DNA of 64,000 nt, from contig CM063502.1 of NCBI GenBank assembly GCA_032207245.1, positions 131,558,373 to 131,622,372 of the forward strand, given 5' to 3'. The stretch is from Pardosa pseudoannulata (Eukaryota > Arthropoda > Arachnida > Araneae > Lycosidae). The notes beneath the pieces are model-generated. The model had not been told where the DNA came from and did no database searches. It saw only the letters and a list, made by a program, of their open reading frames with translations. This document shows, piece by piece, positions 11,832-22,895 of the stretch; the stretch's first letter is position 1, and each line of letters opens with the position of its first letter. The position numbers and the translations under genes were made by a program.

Positions 11832-13116
11832 ATGTACAAGGTCTGTCTTGCTATGATGATTTGTAATCCAGCATCAGTCAGCTACCACATGGGAGAATGT
11901 ACATCATGTTCTGGGACTACAGAATTAAAAACCTTACTTGATGAAGCATTCTATGAAAATATGGTGGAAAAGGTCATTTTCAATCAGTGGATATCTGTTG
12001 ATAGGTGCTTTTTAGAAACAATACAAAAGTCAGCATCAGAATTTATTGACTTATTTTGTGAGAAAATATCTGTATTATTTTATCATGACTTTGTGGTGAA
12101 AAAACAAAAGAAAATTTAAAAGATTCAGAGTTTGTAGTTCTTCATTTTGTTGAAAATTACTTATTTGTTATACAGGATGAGGCCCAGAGCCACCACTAGA
12201 CTAATGCTCAAGCTTCAATTCACCCATTTATTTTATATTACAAAGGAAAGTTTGGAATTGACCACTTTACATACATTGTAATTTCAGACTGTTTGAAGCC
12301 CAATAAAGTAGCAGTTTACTGTTTTCAAAAGAAGCTTATTACTTTTTTGATAACAGAATTTTGATAACAAAAAAGTGCAAGGAAAATATTTTTTTTCTCA
12401 GATGGGTCAACTACACAATATATAAATAAGAAAAACTTTCCCGATTTATGCTTACATAAGGAAGATTTTGACATTGAGCAGAATGACATTTTTGGGCAAT
12501 TGTCATGGTAAAGGACCTTGTGATGGGTAGGAGGCACACTCAAAAGGTTAGCGGCTCGAGTAAGCCTACAACGACCATATAAAAATGAAATACTTACACC
12601 ACGACAACTTTTTAAATGGGCACAGGAATACATTTTACTTTTTCAACACAAAAGGAACCCATTTCTACAGCTATATTTCCAGATGACCAATTTAAAAATT
12701 CTTTTGCAATTCCTGGAACTCGGAAATAGGCTTTTATACCACCAGAATAAAAAACAAAAGTCTTTTTCATTTTCACAAGATTTATTGATGCAAACTGCAA
12801 TAGCATCACAATAAAAGCTTCTATTTGCTGATATAAATGGCTATGTTACTGCTTTTTATAATTGCAACTGGTGGCTTGCATTTATGTTAGAGAAAGAAGA
12901 GAAAAACTCTGAAGAAGTGAAAGTGACATTCCTTCACCTATCTGGACCATCACCAACTTATTTATATCTAGATAAGCCAGATATACTATCGATTCCAATT
13001 TCAGATGTTTTGTGTAAATTGAATCCTTTAACTCCAACAGGACGAAGTATATTCTTTCTGAAGTAGAAATTCTTAAAACACATGAAGCTTTCTACCAGTT
13101 CCAATTAAATAAGTAG
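11832..13116 (+). pseudogene. Degraded transposase-like gene in long-TIR element
   Basis: Fragments follow one another in shifting frames. First comes an intact 95-codon piece (11832-12119) with a CNPxS..H.GEC..C cluster and FNQW.S.DR. After a one-base shift come HFVENYLFVIQDE..SHH (about 12146-12200), HPFILYY, then VISDCL (about 12280-12300). FFSDG..TQY.NKKNF lies near 12388-12440 and CHGKGPCDG near 12501-12527. Next is a long stretch GGTLKRLAARVSLQ..ILTP..LFKWAQE. The tail, from about 12830, is NCNWWLAF, then VTFLHLSGPSPTYLY and DILSIPISDVL..PTGR. The natural stop is probably TAG at 13114-13116, inside the right inverted repeat; a one-base loss after PTGR makes an earlier stop. I know this motif set only from uncharacterised metazoan proteins. 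Catalytic acids in ISD and FSDG are my inference. At least four lesions make it non-functional; the true N-terminus is not identified. Confidence 0.65.
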
Positions 13117-13792
13117 CACTATCCATCAAAAGTACTGCACTTTAATGATTTTTCTTTATTTTAAAATCTCCACAAATGTTAAATGTACTATTTACTAGAG
13201 TATATGTCGATAAGGTATTGTGCAAACATTAATGCCATCCTATACAGCTGAGTTAGATTAAAAGTAATGAATGCATGTTCTCATTTTCGTTATTGCAATA
13301 GTAAATATATCAAACAAAAACCTTTTGTAGCTTGTGATCCCATTATGATCCCAACATGAAACTTTGAGGATTAATTAACAATAATATGAGCAATTTTTGA
13401 GATTTTTTTCAAAATTTTAAAAACTTGGCTTTTTGAGAAATTTAAATTTAAAATTTTAATTTAAATTTAAATTTTTCAAAAAAAATTCAAATAATCATGT
13501 GTCGTATATCATATGAAAGCCCATTAAAAAAGGTTTAAAATAACACCTTACACATATCTCTAGCTTAATTAGGTGAGTAGCAAGTGTAATTTAAAAGTAT
13601 GCTGATAGTGTATTTTTTAGACAAATCTGGCAACTTTAAAGCCTTATAACTCCCAAACCAGTTATTATTTGAACATAAGATTTGGGGGATTTTCTTTATA
13701 ACCATGAAGTCACTTACTATACCGAATTTAATCAAAATTGGAGGGGGTCGGGTAGAAACCTTGTGTTGATTTGGTATGGAATTACCCCTTAA
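13031..13792 (-). repeat. Right long terminal inverted repeat
   Basis: Reverse-complement partner of the left repeat, ending at TTAA. Its inner about 85 bp overlap the 3' end of the transposase-like reading frame, an unusual gene/terminus overlap. Confidence 0.85.
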
Positions 13793-14340
13793 TGAATTTA
13801 TCCAATAAAATCTTTAAATTGAATTTCTGAAAAACTGTGACTTTTGCTACACCACCACACTTCAACAGTCACAGCTGTGAAAATAATTTTTAGAATTTAA
13901 TTAGAATTTAACTGCATGTTTTTAATGATGTGGTGTATGTATTGAACCTCAGAATTATAAATATATTCATTTTGAGATGAGTTTTGGGCATTTATGTTAG
14001 GATTATATTTTTCTTGAATTTTTGCTCTAAACTACTTGATTGGCTATGTATAACTCATTTATGCTGTAGAATATTGTCATTGTGGAGGTTCAATGCATAC
14101 ATAATTGGTATATGTCTACGTTTATCCAAGTAAAAGTGATATGCTTTGCGTATTTTTTAGTTACGAGTGTTGGCGTAAAGTCAAAAAATGCTTATTTTTA
14201 CTCTATTTTTGCCAAGTTTTAAGACACTATACATATATTTATGTTTATTTCCAAATTTTTCTATGTTTAATAACCTATTACTTCAATAACAAAAAACCTT
14301 ATTTAAAAGTTTTGACTCCGAACGTTGTCGGTTACCTTAA

Positions 14341-15210
14341 GTGAAACTATATCATTTTGTTGAAAAAATAAGTGATCATAGCGTTTATAATTAAACAAAT
14401 AATTCAAAGTTTTTGATTGGGGTAATACATAAATTATTGTTTAATTATGCTGGAAATTTAATTTCTTTTGAACTTATTATGCTATTACCAGTACACATAT
14501 CATATAATGCCTTTTTAAATTAGTCTTCTTTCAGAAAATCTCTTTTTTATTTTACATTCTTCTAAAATAAATTTGTTCATTACGATTACAAGTTTTCTAT
14601 ACAAATGTTTTTAAGTGAAATCATTTTGATGTATTTTCCTTTAGAAAACCCGGTGATAAACTTTTTTTATTCCTATTAAAAAGATTTAGTTTTAACACTA
14701 ATGCTCTTTTTAGTAATTTTTCAAAGCCAGTCATTTTCAAATAACGTAAAGATCCTAAAGGCAATATTCTTAAGTGTATGACGTCATATGCTGAAAAGGT
14801 ATTTTGAAGAGGCAAAAAGTATTTGTTTCCTATGCGGTTTTAATTGAAGTTCTCCCTATACAAACATTTAAAACTAAAGCTAGAGGGTATGTTGAAGTGG
14901 AAAGATATAACCAAAATTAAAAATACAAGTAAATGGCTAAGTAAATTAAAGCTGTTTGAATTTAAAAACAATTAAAGAAGTAAATGGATTTTATTATTGA
15001 CAAATTGTATTACGGACTAAAAAGGTATACATACAAACTCTATAAAGTAAAAAAAAAGCCTTCATTAAAAAATTTCCGAGTGAAATGTTGGATGATAGTT
15101 TAAGAGAGGGCTGTTAGCATTTAAAATTGTGCGATGAGTGTCACCAGCAAATGTTGTTATTTAAAATGAATATTAATTAAGGTGTTGTACCAAATTTTTA
15201 TGCTGACATA
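14341..15210. other. AT-rich DNA, no gene seen
   Basis: No recognisable feature. Confidence 0.55.
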
Positions 15211-15211
15211 T

Positions 15212-15896
15212 TCGAACCTAAATGAATATTGATTTTATTCTAATAAAATATCAAAATAATGATCCACACTTAATTTATTCGTATAGCCATAACAAGCATC
15301 TGTGTGAAGTACATTTGGGGAGTCTGCATTAGATCAGCTTATGAATATTCTACTGTGCATAAAAACTGGTGTAATAAACCCTATTACACACCTATCCATA
15401 GTGACTATAGATATAGTCAGGGAGTAATCCCTTTTCAATATCATAGCCCATAGACTGGAATGTTACATCTGCATGGACGTTATAACAGTTTAGAATCATC
15501 TGTAAGCCATTGGTTCGTATATAATTACTCTGAACGTACAATGAGTTAATGTGTCGAACCTAAATGAATATTGATTTTATTCTAATAAAATATCAAAATA
15601 ATGATCCACACTTAATTTATTCATATAGCCATAACAAACATCTCTATGAAGTGCACTTGGTGAGTTTGCATTAGATCAGCTTATGAATATTCTACTGTGC
15701 ATAAAAACTGGTGTAATAAACCCTATTACACACCTATCCATAGTGACTATAGGTATACACAGGGATTAATCCCTTTTCAATATCTTAGCCTATAAACTGG
15801 AATGTTACAGCTGCATGGACGTTAGAACAGTTTGGAAATCGTCTGTAATAAATTGGTTCGTATATAATTAGCCTGAACGCACAATAAGTTATATAT
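15212..15896. repeat. Tandem duplication, 342-bp unit, two copies
   Basis: Unit 1 spans 15212-15553 and unit 2 spans 15554-15896, both starting TCGAACCTAAATGAATATTG. The copies are collinear with scattered substitutions (for example GCATCTGTGTGAAG versus ACATCTCTATGAAG), so this duplication is old. Each unit has an inverted motif GGTGTAATA..CCCTATTACACACC. No coding potential. Confidence 0.85.
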
Positions 15897-15899
15897 TAT

Positions 15900-16670
15900 G
15901 TCGTGAAAAAAATAAACATTAAAGTGAAATTGTAGTGCCCTAATCCCTAATCTACATGAAAAACAAGAATCTCGATGTTTGTGCTCATTCGAATAAGTTT
16001 TCATTACAGAGTTTTGATATTCCTTTTAGAAATGCCATTGTAATCATTTTAGTTTAGTAGTAAAGCTGTTCCTTTTTCATCATTTTTGAATATAGGACAT
16101 GCAAATAAATATTCTAATTATGTAAAGGAACGGTGATTGCATTAAAAAATCGTTTTAATCTATTTCTTGTAATGTAAATAATATTGATAGGAAGTGATAT
16201 CATACTTCAAACATTGTATTACACTTAATTATTGTAGAAATAAACACTTAACACTTAATTATTGTAGAAATCGTGAATTAATGAGCGTATCAACTATTTA
16301 TGCCTAAATATTTCCAAAGTTAAAAAATAAATATTTTAAGGATTTATTCATAGGATATCATGAATTTTGATTTACAATGTAACTAATATAAATACTTTCC
16401 AGATAACTAATAATTATCTTATATAATAAATCCTAAATTCAAAATTATAAGGGATAATTACATTCTTAGGCTAGTGTTCAAGCTATCTAATCGCTTTTGT
16501 TCTAAATCTCCTCTAACTGTATATAACGTCAAACGAGCAATTCATATACAAGATTTATGCAATTTATCTATTCACGCTTCCCTCTGTTTTAGGAAGTCCA
16601 ATTTATTTCGCTTACCAAAACTATTTGTAGAGCACTTTAATAACCATACTTTGCTTATTGGAATGTCTTA
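15900..16670. other. AT-rich DNA with a small 30-bp tandem repeat
   Basis: ACACTTAATTATTGTAGAAA occurs at 16221-16240 and again at 16251-16270 with a 30-bp period. Otherwise nothing recognised. Confidence 0.6.
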
Positions 16671-16675
16671 GAGAA

Positions 16676-17032
16676 TATAATCAAGAGCCTAAATATTATG
16701 ACTACCTGTCAATAACGAGTTGGCTCGCCTTTGGCGCGCAACACAGCTTCAACTCGCCTTGGCTTGGATGCCACAAGTCTTTGGTAGATTGCCGGTGACA
16801 GATTGTACCAGATGTTTAAACAACGGTTACACAAATCCCAGATATTCCGAATTGGTGGCCTTTGAACTCTGAGCTGCCGTCCGATGACATCCCAAATATG
16901 TTCTATCGGATTGAAATCCAGTGAGTTAGGCGTCCAGTACATTAACTGGAATTCAGCATCATTTTCCTGCCTTCCAAGTCATCCAGGCGAGTTCATTGCA
17001 AAATGTAGGGGTGGTCATAATGTTTTGAGTAT
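16676..17032 (-). mobile_element. Internally deleted Tc1-like transposon, both ends kept
   Basis: The left end has AATATTATGACTACCTGTC (16692-16710). The right end, read on the minus strand, has AACATTATGACCACCCCTAC (17005-17025); these are matching inverted ends. Between them lies only the 3' part of a transposase gene, so about 350 bp remain of an element that is usually above 1.2 kb. The right end joins almost directly to the middle of the transposase frame, so the deletion removed the N-terminal DNA-binding and early catalytic regions. Confidence 0.7.
16709..16995 (-). pseudogene. Tc1-like transposase, C-terminal remnant
   Basis: An open frame from 16942 down to TGA at 16709-16711 encodes the end of a Tc1-family DDE transposase. 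It shows NPIEHIWD, which carries the last catalytic Glu, then GRQL, PPIRN, LSPAIYQRLVASKPRR and the family-typical ending VEAVLRAKGEPTRY. Upstream, to about 16995, codons such as EFQLMYW and RLDDLEG continue the similarity but need frame changes. SLDF replaces the usual SPDL before NPIE. Two of the three catalytic residues are deleted, so it cannot work. Confidence 0.85.
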
Positions 17033-17034
17033 AG

Positions 17035-18575
17035 TAACTTTCAGGAATTCAAGTCTTATTCCTATAATGTCTCCTATATATTTCAGAAATTACTATTAAA
17101 TAATGGATTTTACTTAAATTTTAACATATCAAAAGCTGAAGAATCTCATTTTTTACATGTGTCACCTTTTTCACGTATTTCTATTTATATTACACATAGT
17201 ATTATAGCACACAGGAATCGGATAGAATGTGAAAACTGAATGATAAATAATTGTTTTTATGAATTTATACAAGATTAATCACGGTATATTATATTTATAA
17301 AAAATACTCATTGGCAAAATAGTAAATTCAGCGTAACAAAAATTATAAGCAATATTCGACAACATTCAGAATATTATTCATAACATAAATTTATACATAA
17401 TTTATTATTTTTTATAACATATTTAATATAATATTCAGAGAATTTTGCCTATGTTAGGTGCTTGGTGAATATATGCAGAATAAAAGATTCTAAGTATATA
17501 TAAACTATTTAGTAACACCACTGTACTGCTTTTTACTACATTAGTAAATATTTTTCTCTAAAGTTTCATTAGTTTAAATAATTTGTTTTGAAATAAAAAT
17601 ATGAATTGCAAGTATATAAGTAGATCAATTTGTATGCATATTTAATTTATTTAAAACTAAAAAACTGGTGCTTAAAATGTTTTAAATAAAGTTTGGCATA
17701 TACATAATTTAGGTAAAAATGAATAGCTTAAAAGGAAATGTTTCTCCTAAATTCAGATGTTGTAAAAGAAACAAAACTTCTTCGGTCCATTTTTCCATGA
17801 AAATATTATACGTGCTTCAAAAAATTCTTACACTTAGTAATGTGATATTTGTAATTTTTGGTAAACAAATATTCTTTGAATGTTTTTATACTCCAATTAT
17901 TCTTTGAACAAAAGTTAGTTTATTTAACTATTTGTATCAAACAATTTGAAAATATTTCCTAAAATGTTAGTATTTATCATATCAATCATGTTAGAATATT
18001 TAAAAGAATTTATATTATAACATTAATAATTTATTTAAAGAAAGGCATATTTTCTAAAAAAAACATTTGCTTATTTCTTATAAATATTGTAAATTGCTTT
18101 ACCTATAAAATTTAAAACTATTTCTGAGAGAAATCTACATCTGTTGTTTCTAGGATTTTTTTAAATTTAACAAATCCGAATCTTGTATTAGTAATATTAA
18201 AGTGTATTTGATCAAGAGATAAATGAAATTTAATACGGACAGTGAACTTAGTATAAGCATTTGTTAGAAGTTTTATAAGCAAATTGTAAAAGAATAATGC
18301 TATATCCTTACCATGCAAAAACTAATATAATATATGTTTTTTTAACACATTTATGTTTTTATATTTTTCAGTTAATGAAAATTCTAGAATCATTTGGAAA
18401 AAGGACAACAAAGGCTACAAGAAAATGAAAATAAATATAAGGATTATCTCTGAAAGTTAACGCGCTAACACCGTATCTAAAATTTCATTTTACATTGTTT
18501 CTGATGCTGACACCAGCTTTGTACTTTATTTTAGTGTCATTTTAAATGCTGTTTATGTATATATATGACGTGATC
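17035..18575. other. AT-rich DNA, no gene seen
   Basis: No recognisable feature; short lysine/asparagine/phenylalanine-rich frames only. Confidence 0.5.
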
Positions 18576-18579
18576 CAGT

Positions 18580-18911
18580 GTTAATGCGAATAGAATAATT
18601 AGTCTTTCTTAGTAAAAACACTTCTTTATTTAATATGGGATTTCCGTATCAGGTGTCGCTTGCTCCATTTTCATTTATTCGTGGCGAAGTTAAGCATGGA
18701 ATGTGGTGACAGTTCCATGCACACGCGCTAACTGATTCATCTCGCTTGATTAGTCATCCACTTCCTGTGAAATATCTCTGCGCTTGACCGCATTACTCCA
18801 GAAGGTTACGCAAGCGTGGGTCTTTTTCATTTATTTTATTACTATAAAAGGGTTCCCTTTTAAAAATCGTTTATAACTCACGTAATTTCCAACTACCCTT
18901 TTTTAGACCTG
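18580..18911 (-). mobile_element. LTR-like GC-enriched segment (solo LTR candidate)
   Basis: Distinctly richer in G and C than its flanks. Read on the minus strand it runs from TGCCAGGTC to ATTAACA (TG...CA ends), with CCTTTTATAG as a possible TATA box and ATTAAATAAAG near the 3' end as a possible polyadenylation signal. No second LTR and no clear target duplication. It abuts the (TA)n array at 18912. Confidence 0.3.
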
Positions 18912-18914
18912 GCA

Positions 18915-18982
<68 letters not shown>
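18912..18982. repeat. (TA)n microsatellite, about 70 bp
   Basis: TA dinucleotides with one early G interruption (ATATATGTATATA). Confidence 0.95.
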
Positions 18983-18983
<1 letters not shown>

Positions 18984-20998
18984 TTATTAAATACCTTTCC
19001 TTTTACAAAATATATTTAAGTCCGTATACGGAGATGCCTTAGCAAAGAATTAAAAAAGAAATGAATATCCATCTCGTTTGGTATTAAACATTTATATGGA
19101 GTCATTGAAGCTTTAAGGCGCAAGGAAACACATCCTATGATCTTTATATTTGGCTTAGAAACTTATACCAAAGTAAAAAGTCCTATATGCAAGGTTTAAC
19201 ATACCTTGCAGTGCAGCTTACATTGTTTGGCTTTAGGTTAAGGCATGATTTTCACCGCTGATTTAAGCGAATAATTTCTCCCTCGAAAAAATCCACTGGC
19301 AAGGGATGGGCTTTTATTATTCGTACAATGAATTATTACTATTTTCATTGAGAACAGACTTTTCTGATGAAAAAGCCTTTATGGGTCGCTTTGGCACTGC
19401 ATTTTATTGCGGCGGGGAGCATAATTTATGTACAATATACTGCCTAAAATGTCCGAAAGTTTTCTATTTTAGACGTTTTGTTGGATATCTAGACAAATAC
19501 TTGAAGAATTATAATACAACTCTAAAGCTGTAAAAAACATACTTCACATATGATTATGCAACTATTTTAATGGAATGAGTGATTGTAAAAAAACAAGATT
19601 TCAAAATACCACGTATGAAGTTCTTCAAATTTAAATTATAATATCTACTTCTCTTATAAATGATGGTTATCATACTTTACTATTAAATGTACTTTGTAAA
19701 AATGTGAAATTGTCAAATTAATTTTATTTTTGTAATTATGCAGTAACACAGGATAAATGTATATATTTTTTGGATACGAACTTGAATGGAATGTCTCCTG
19801 TCGCTCTTTATGTTAAGTTATATTAAGTATTTCTGTGAGAATTGCATTTCTGATCCTATAAGGGTGCTCGTATAAAGAACATAGAGAACAAAATATAGAG
19901 GATTCTTAAAGAAACTGAAATTTTTCCAATAGTTTTTTTATACCATGCAGAGTTTTAAATTAAATGACTCAAGCCATTTCAGCTAGGCTAGAGAAAGACA
20001 ACACAAGGCTTTCAGCTAGGCTAGACAACACAAGTTATATAACGATAAACTAACTCTAGAATCGGTGCCAACTTCATTATACCAAAATTCATATGCGTTT
20101 CCTGCTTTCTAAAAAATATTCTTTACATTTTCTAATATTACATAAATAACAGGTCATTTAAATATCATTAAGTAGGTACTCATTAGTTTTCTGTTTAGAA
20201 ATTTAATATCTAATGAGTCATTCTTACTCAAAAACACCCGTTATTGAGTAGAAGAATTAGAAAAATTCGAAATTTTGAAAGTGGAAGCATAAAAATCCCA
20301 AGCACTTGTGATACCATTATGTCGAAAATTTAGTATTCAAATTGTCAAGATAAATTTTGAGTCTGAAGCTTGTGCAGTTTACATTCAAAAACCTTAAAAC
20401 TTGTCTAAAAGTATATGACAAATATGATATCCTCAAGGTCTTGGATGTGTTTGTTTTGTGTGATTTTACTTGCTTATACATTGATATTTATTATTTTATT
20501 TTTAAAATGTTAAATTTTCGATGTTATACAAACACTGAGCAATTAACTTTATGTCACAATAGTTATTGTTTAAGTAAGAATGTTTCACCTTCGTTAAGAA
20601 TAAGACAGCTTGTTATTTAAAAATAGTAATAAGCTGCATAATAGATGGAATTTTATAACGTAGAAGTTCATCTTAGAAATTACAATTGAGAAAAACCTAA
20701 ATGCGCTTCATCGACTAAGATTAATCATTCATTCGAACTTTTTACCAGACTAAATCCTAAACCCTGTATTTACATTTAAACGTACTAGTACAGTATTACT
20801 GGAAAATGAAAATATGTCTTGTGTAGTATTTCTACAAGAAATGGGACTAGTATAGACTATCTTTGGTACAATAACAGCAATTATGATTTAGTATCCTGAG
20901 ACAACTTAAGCTATTTTCTGACAAAATTACTATCCAAAATATAAAAGAATGATCTTATTTATAAGTAATATAGTGTATATTTGAGATAATATAGAGTT
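18983..20998. other. AT-rich DNA with minor repeats, no gene seen
   Basis: A 75-codon frame at 19306-19533 in slightly GC-richer DNA has no recognisable domain. A short direct repeat TTCAGCTAGGCTAGA recurs at about 19977 and 20012. Confidence 0.5.
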
Positions 20999-22480
20999 TA
21001 AGCAATGCATTTATAACTGAAACAGTATTTCTTCACATTAAAAAGTAACCATAAAATCATAAAGAAATTAAAAAATAAGTAATTATTGAATTTGAAACCT
21101 CTTGGTTTTATCTTTATCATAGAAATTATACACAATCGAGATAGATAGGGCATAGTAAAGTTTTTAACGTCCCTTTTTTCACAAACGTTGATCATAGACA
21201 TATAATTCTAATTACAAAAACGTTTCAAATAAGATAAGCATTCATTTTATGGTATTTTTAAATTTAAAAATTCATTTTTGAGACAATTGCAAAATCGAAA
21301 TAAATTATTACGCTACCCTGTTCCTTATTTTTATATTCAGTTTGTTGCAATGTACATACAACCTATACACCAGTGTTCGTTACAAGGGGGAAACACAGAA
21401 TGAATATAATACCTTATATAGATTCAGACATTTATTCTATACATTTATTTACAAAAATACTTGGTTTAACATAATCAATCATTTATATTTTCTATTTACA
21501 GACTAATTATCCCACATCACTTTATAAGAAATTATTATTATTAACAGAGGCCTAAGTCAAAGGACTATAAATATTATTTATAAATTACCTCCATTGAAGT
21601 CACCGGGGAGCAGGCAGGGGCTTTTCTCACGGGCATACGGGACGAGTTGGTGATGTTGAGCGGGGCGGTGTCAGTCCGGGCGCACGGGACGAGCTCGTGC
21701 TAGTGGATTCTTGTTCCACTTCTCTTGACTGCCCACTTCTAAGCAATGCATTTATAACTGAAACAGTATTTCTTCACATTAAAAAGTAACCATAAAATCA
21801 TAAAGAAATTAAAAAATAAGTAATTATTGAATTTGAAACCTCTTGGTTTTATCTTTATCATAGAAATTATACACAATCGAGATAGATAGGGCATAGTAAA
21901 GTTTTTAACGTCCCTTTTTTCACAAACGTTGATCATAGACATATAATTCTAATTACAAAAACGTTTCAAATAAGATAATCATTCATTTTATGGTATTTTT
22001 AAATTTAAAAATTCATTTTTGAGACAATTGCAAAATCGAAATAAATTATTACGCTACCCTGTTCCTTATTTTTATATTCAGTTTGTTGCAATGTACATAC
22101 AACCTATACACCAGTGTTCGTTACAAGGGGGAAACACAGAATGAATATAATACCTTATATAGATTCAGACATTTATTCTATACATTTATTTACAAAAATA
22201 CTTGGTTTAACATAATCAATCATTTATATTTTCTATTTACAGACTAATTATCCCACATCACTTTATAAGAAATTATTATTATTAACAGAGGCCTAAGTCA
22301 AAGGACTATAAATATTATTTATAAATTACCTCCATTGAAGTCACCGGGGAGCAGGCAGGGGCTTTTCTCACGGGCATACGGGACGAGTTGGTGATGTTGA
22401 GCGGGGCGGTGTCAGTCCGGGCGCACGGGACGAGCTCGTGCTAGTGGATTCTTGTTCCACTTCTCTTGACTGCCCACTTC
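20999..22480. repeat. 741-bp tandem duplication, nearly identical copies
   Basis: Copy 1 (20999-21739) and copy 2 (21740-22480) differ, as far as I could read, at one base: AAGATAAGCATTC at about 21240 versus AAGATAATCATTC at about 21981. The breakpoint has short TAA homology. Each unit has an AT-rich part and a GC-rich end (about 21590-21739 and 22331-22480) with CGGGACGAG repeated. On the minus strand the GC-rich end could read as a Ser/Thr/Pro/Arg-rich tail, and it leads into AT-rich DNA with AATAAA motifs, as in the 3' part of a retroelement. It is either a very recent duplication or an assembly artefact. Confidence 0.9.
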
Positions 22481-22895
22481 TAACTCTCAGCTCTCACTTC
22501 GTTTCCAAAAAAACTTCACCTAGGTCCCAACGCCCCTCCTTTTCTTGTTATCCAATCCCTTCCTTCGGGAAAATTTTCCCACATCAAATGCCCTTCGGGA
22601 GTGCAGGTGGGCTCATTAAAGTAGCCCCTTTTTGTTCAAGCTGACATTACATTTTTGACCCTGCTCCCATAATTCACGCTTACAGTTCTGTGCGAGCTTG
22701 ACCGTTATGCTGCCATTCCGTGAAGTATCCTCTCTGCAGGGGTCCCTAAACTTGACGTACATAATTGGGGTCTTAAATTCGTCAAGGAAAATCCTCCCAC
22801 GGCTATGCATGCACGTGCAACTCACCGTGAAAAAGTACCTCGGTACACAGTTAAAATTGAAACTTGTCCTAAGAACCCTAACACTAAATTAACCG
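22481..22895 (-). other. GC-enriched segment with unidentified open frame
   Basis: A minus-strand frame open from about 22888 to the stop just below 22619 gives roughly 90 codons. Its core reads GRIFLDEFKTPIMYVKFRD followed by a Cys/Lys/Arg-rich stretch (ELWEQGQKC), and it does not look like translated A/T noise. I do not recognise the family. It lies just upstream, in its own direction, of the duplicated GC-rich block, so the two may be parts of one decayed retroelement or host gene. Confidence 0.3.

Larger units (their letters stand above)
10956..13792 (+). mobile_element. 2.8-kb DNA transposon with ~765-bp inverted repeats
   Basis: The left arm (10956-11725) and the reverse complement of the right arm (13031-13792) align almost base for base. 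Shared landmarks are ATTCCAT..AAATCAACAC at the ends, CCTCCAATTTTGATTAAATT, GGTTATAAAGAAAATCCCC, an A/T palindrome, GATCACAAGCTACAAAAGG, CATTTAACATTTGTGGAG and TAGAAAGCTTCATGTG. The right end is bounded by TTAA (13789-13792) and the left by TTAG (10956-10959), a likely decayed TTAA duplication. Internal DNA encodes a degraded transposase-like protein. TTAA target, GG-rich termini and long inverted repeats are compatible with Kolobok or a relative; I cannot assign the superfamily from sequence alone. Confidence 0.8.
10644..14340. mobile_element. Outer TTAA-flanked element, host of a nested transposon
   Basis: The left end reads TTAA-GGTAACCGAC (10644-10657) and the right end GTCGGTTACC-TTAA (14327-14340), a perfect 10-bp inverted repeat inside a TTAA duplication. 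TTAA target sites are typical of the piggyBac and Kolobok superfamilies. Without the inner element (10956-13792) about 860 bp remain, with no coding region, so this looks like a non-autonomous element. Its left arm has a CACAAATA/ATATTTGTG hairpin near 10663-10682. Confidence 0.55.

Noticed and set aside
12325..12809. Two minus-strand frames inside the 2.8-kb transposon
   Set aside because: Antisense shadows of the transposase-like gene, whose conserved motifs are on the plus strand.
16884..17099. Plus-strand 71-codon frame
   Set aside because: Runs antisense through the Tc1-like remnant and out of its end; no domain.
20998..21942. Two identical 67-residue minus-strand predicted proteins
   Set aside because: Identity is explained by the 741-bp tandem duplication; the composition is A/T-driven noise.
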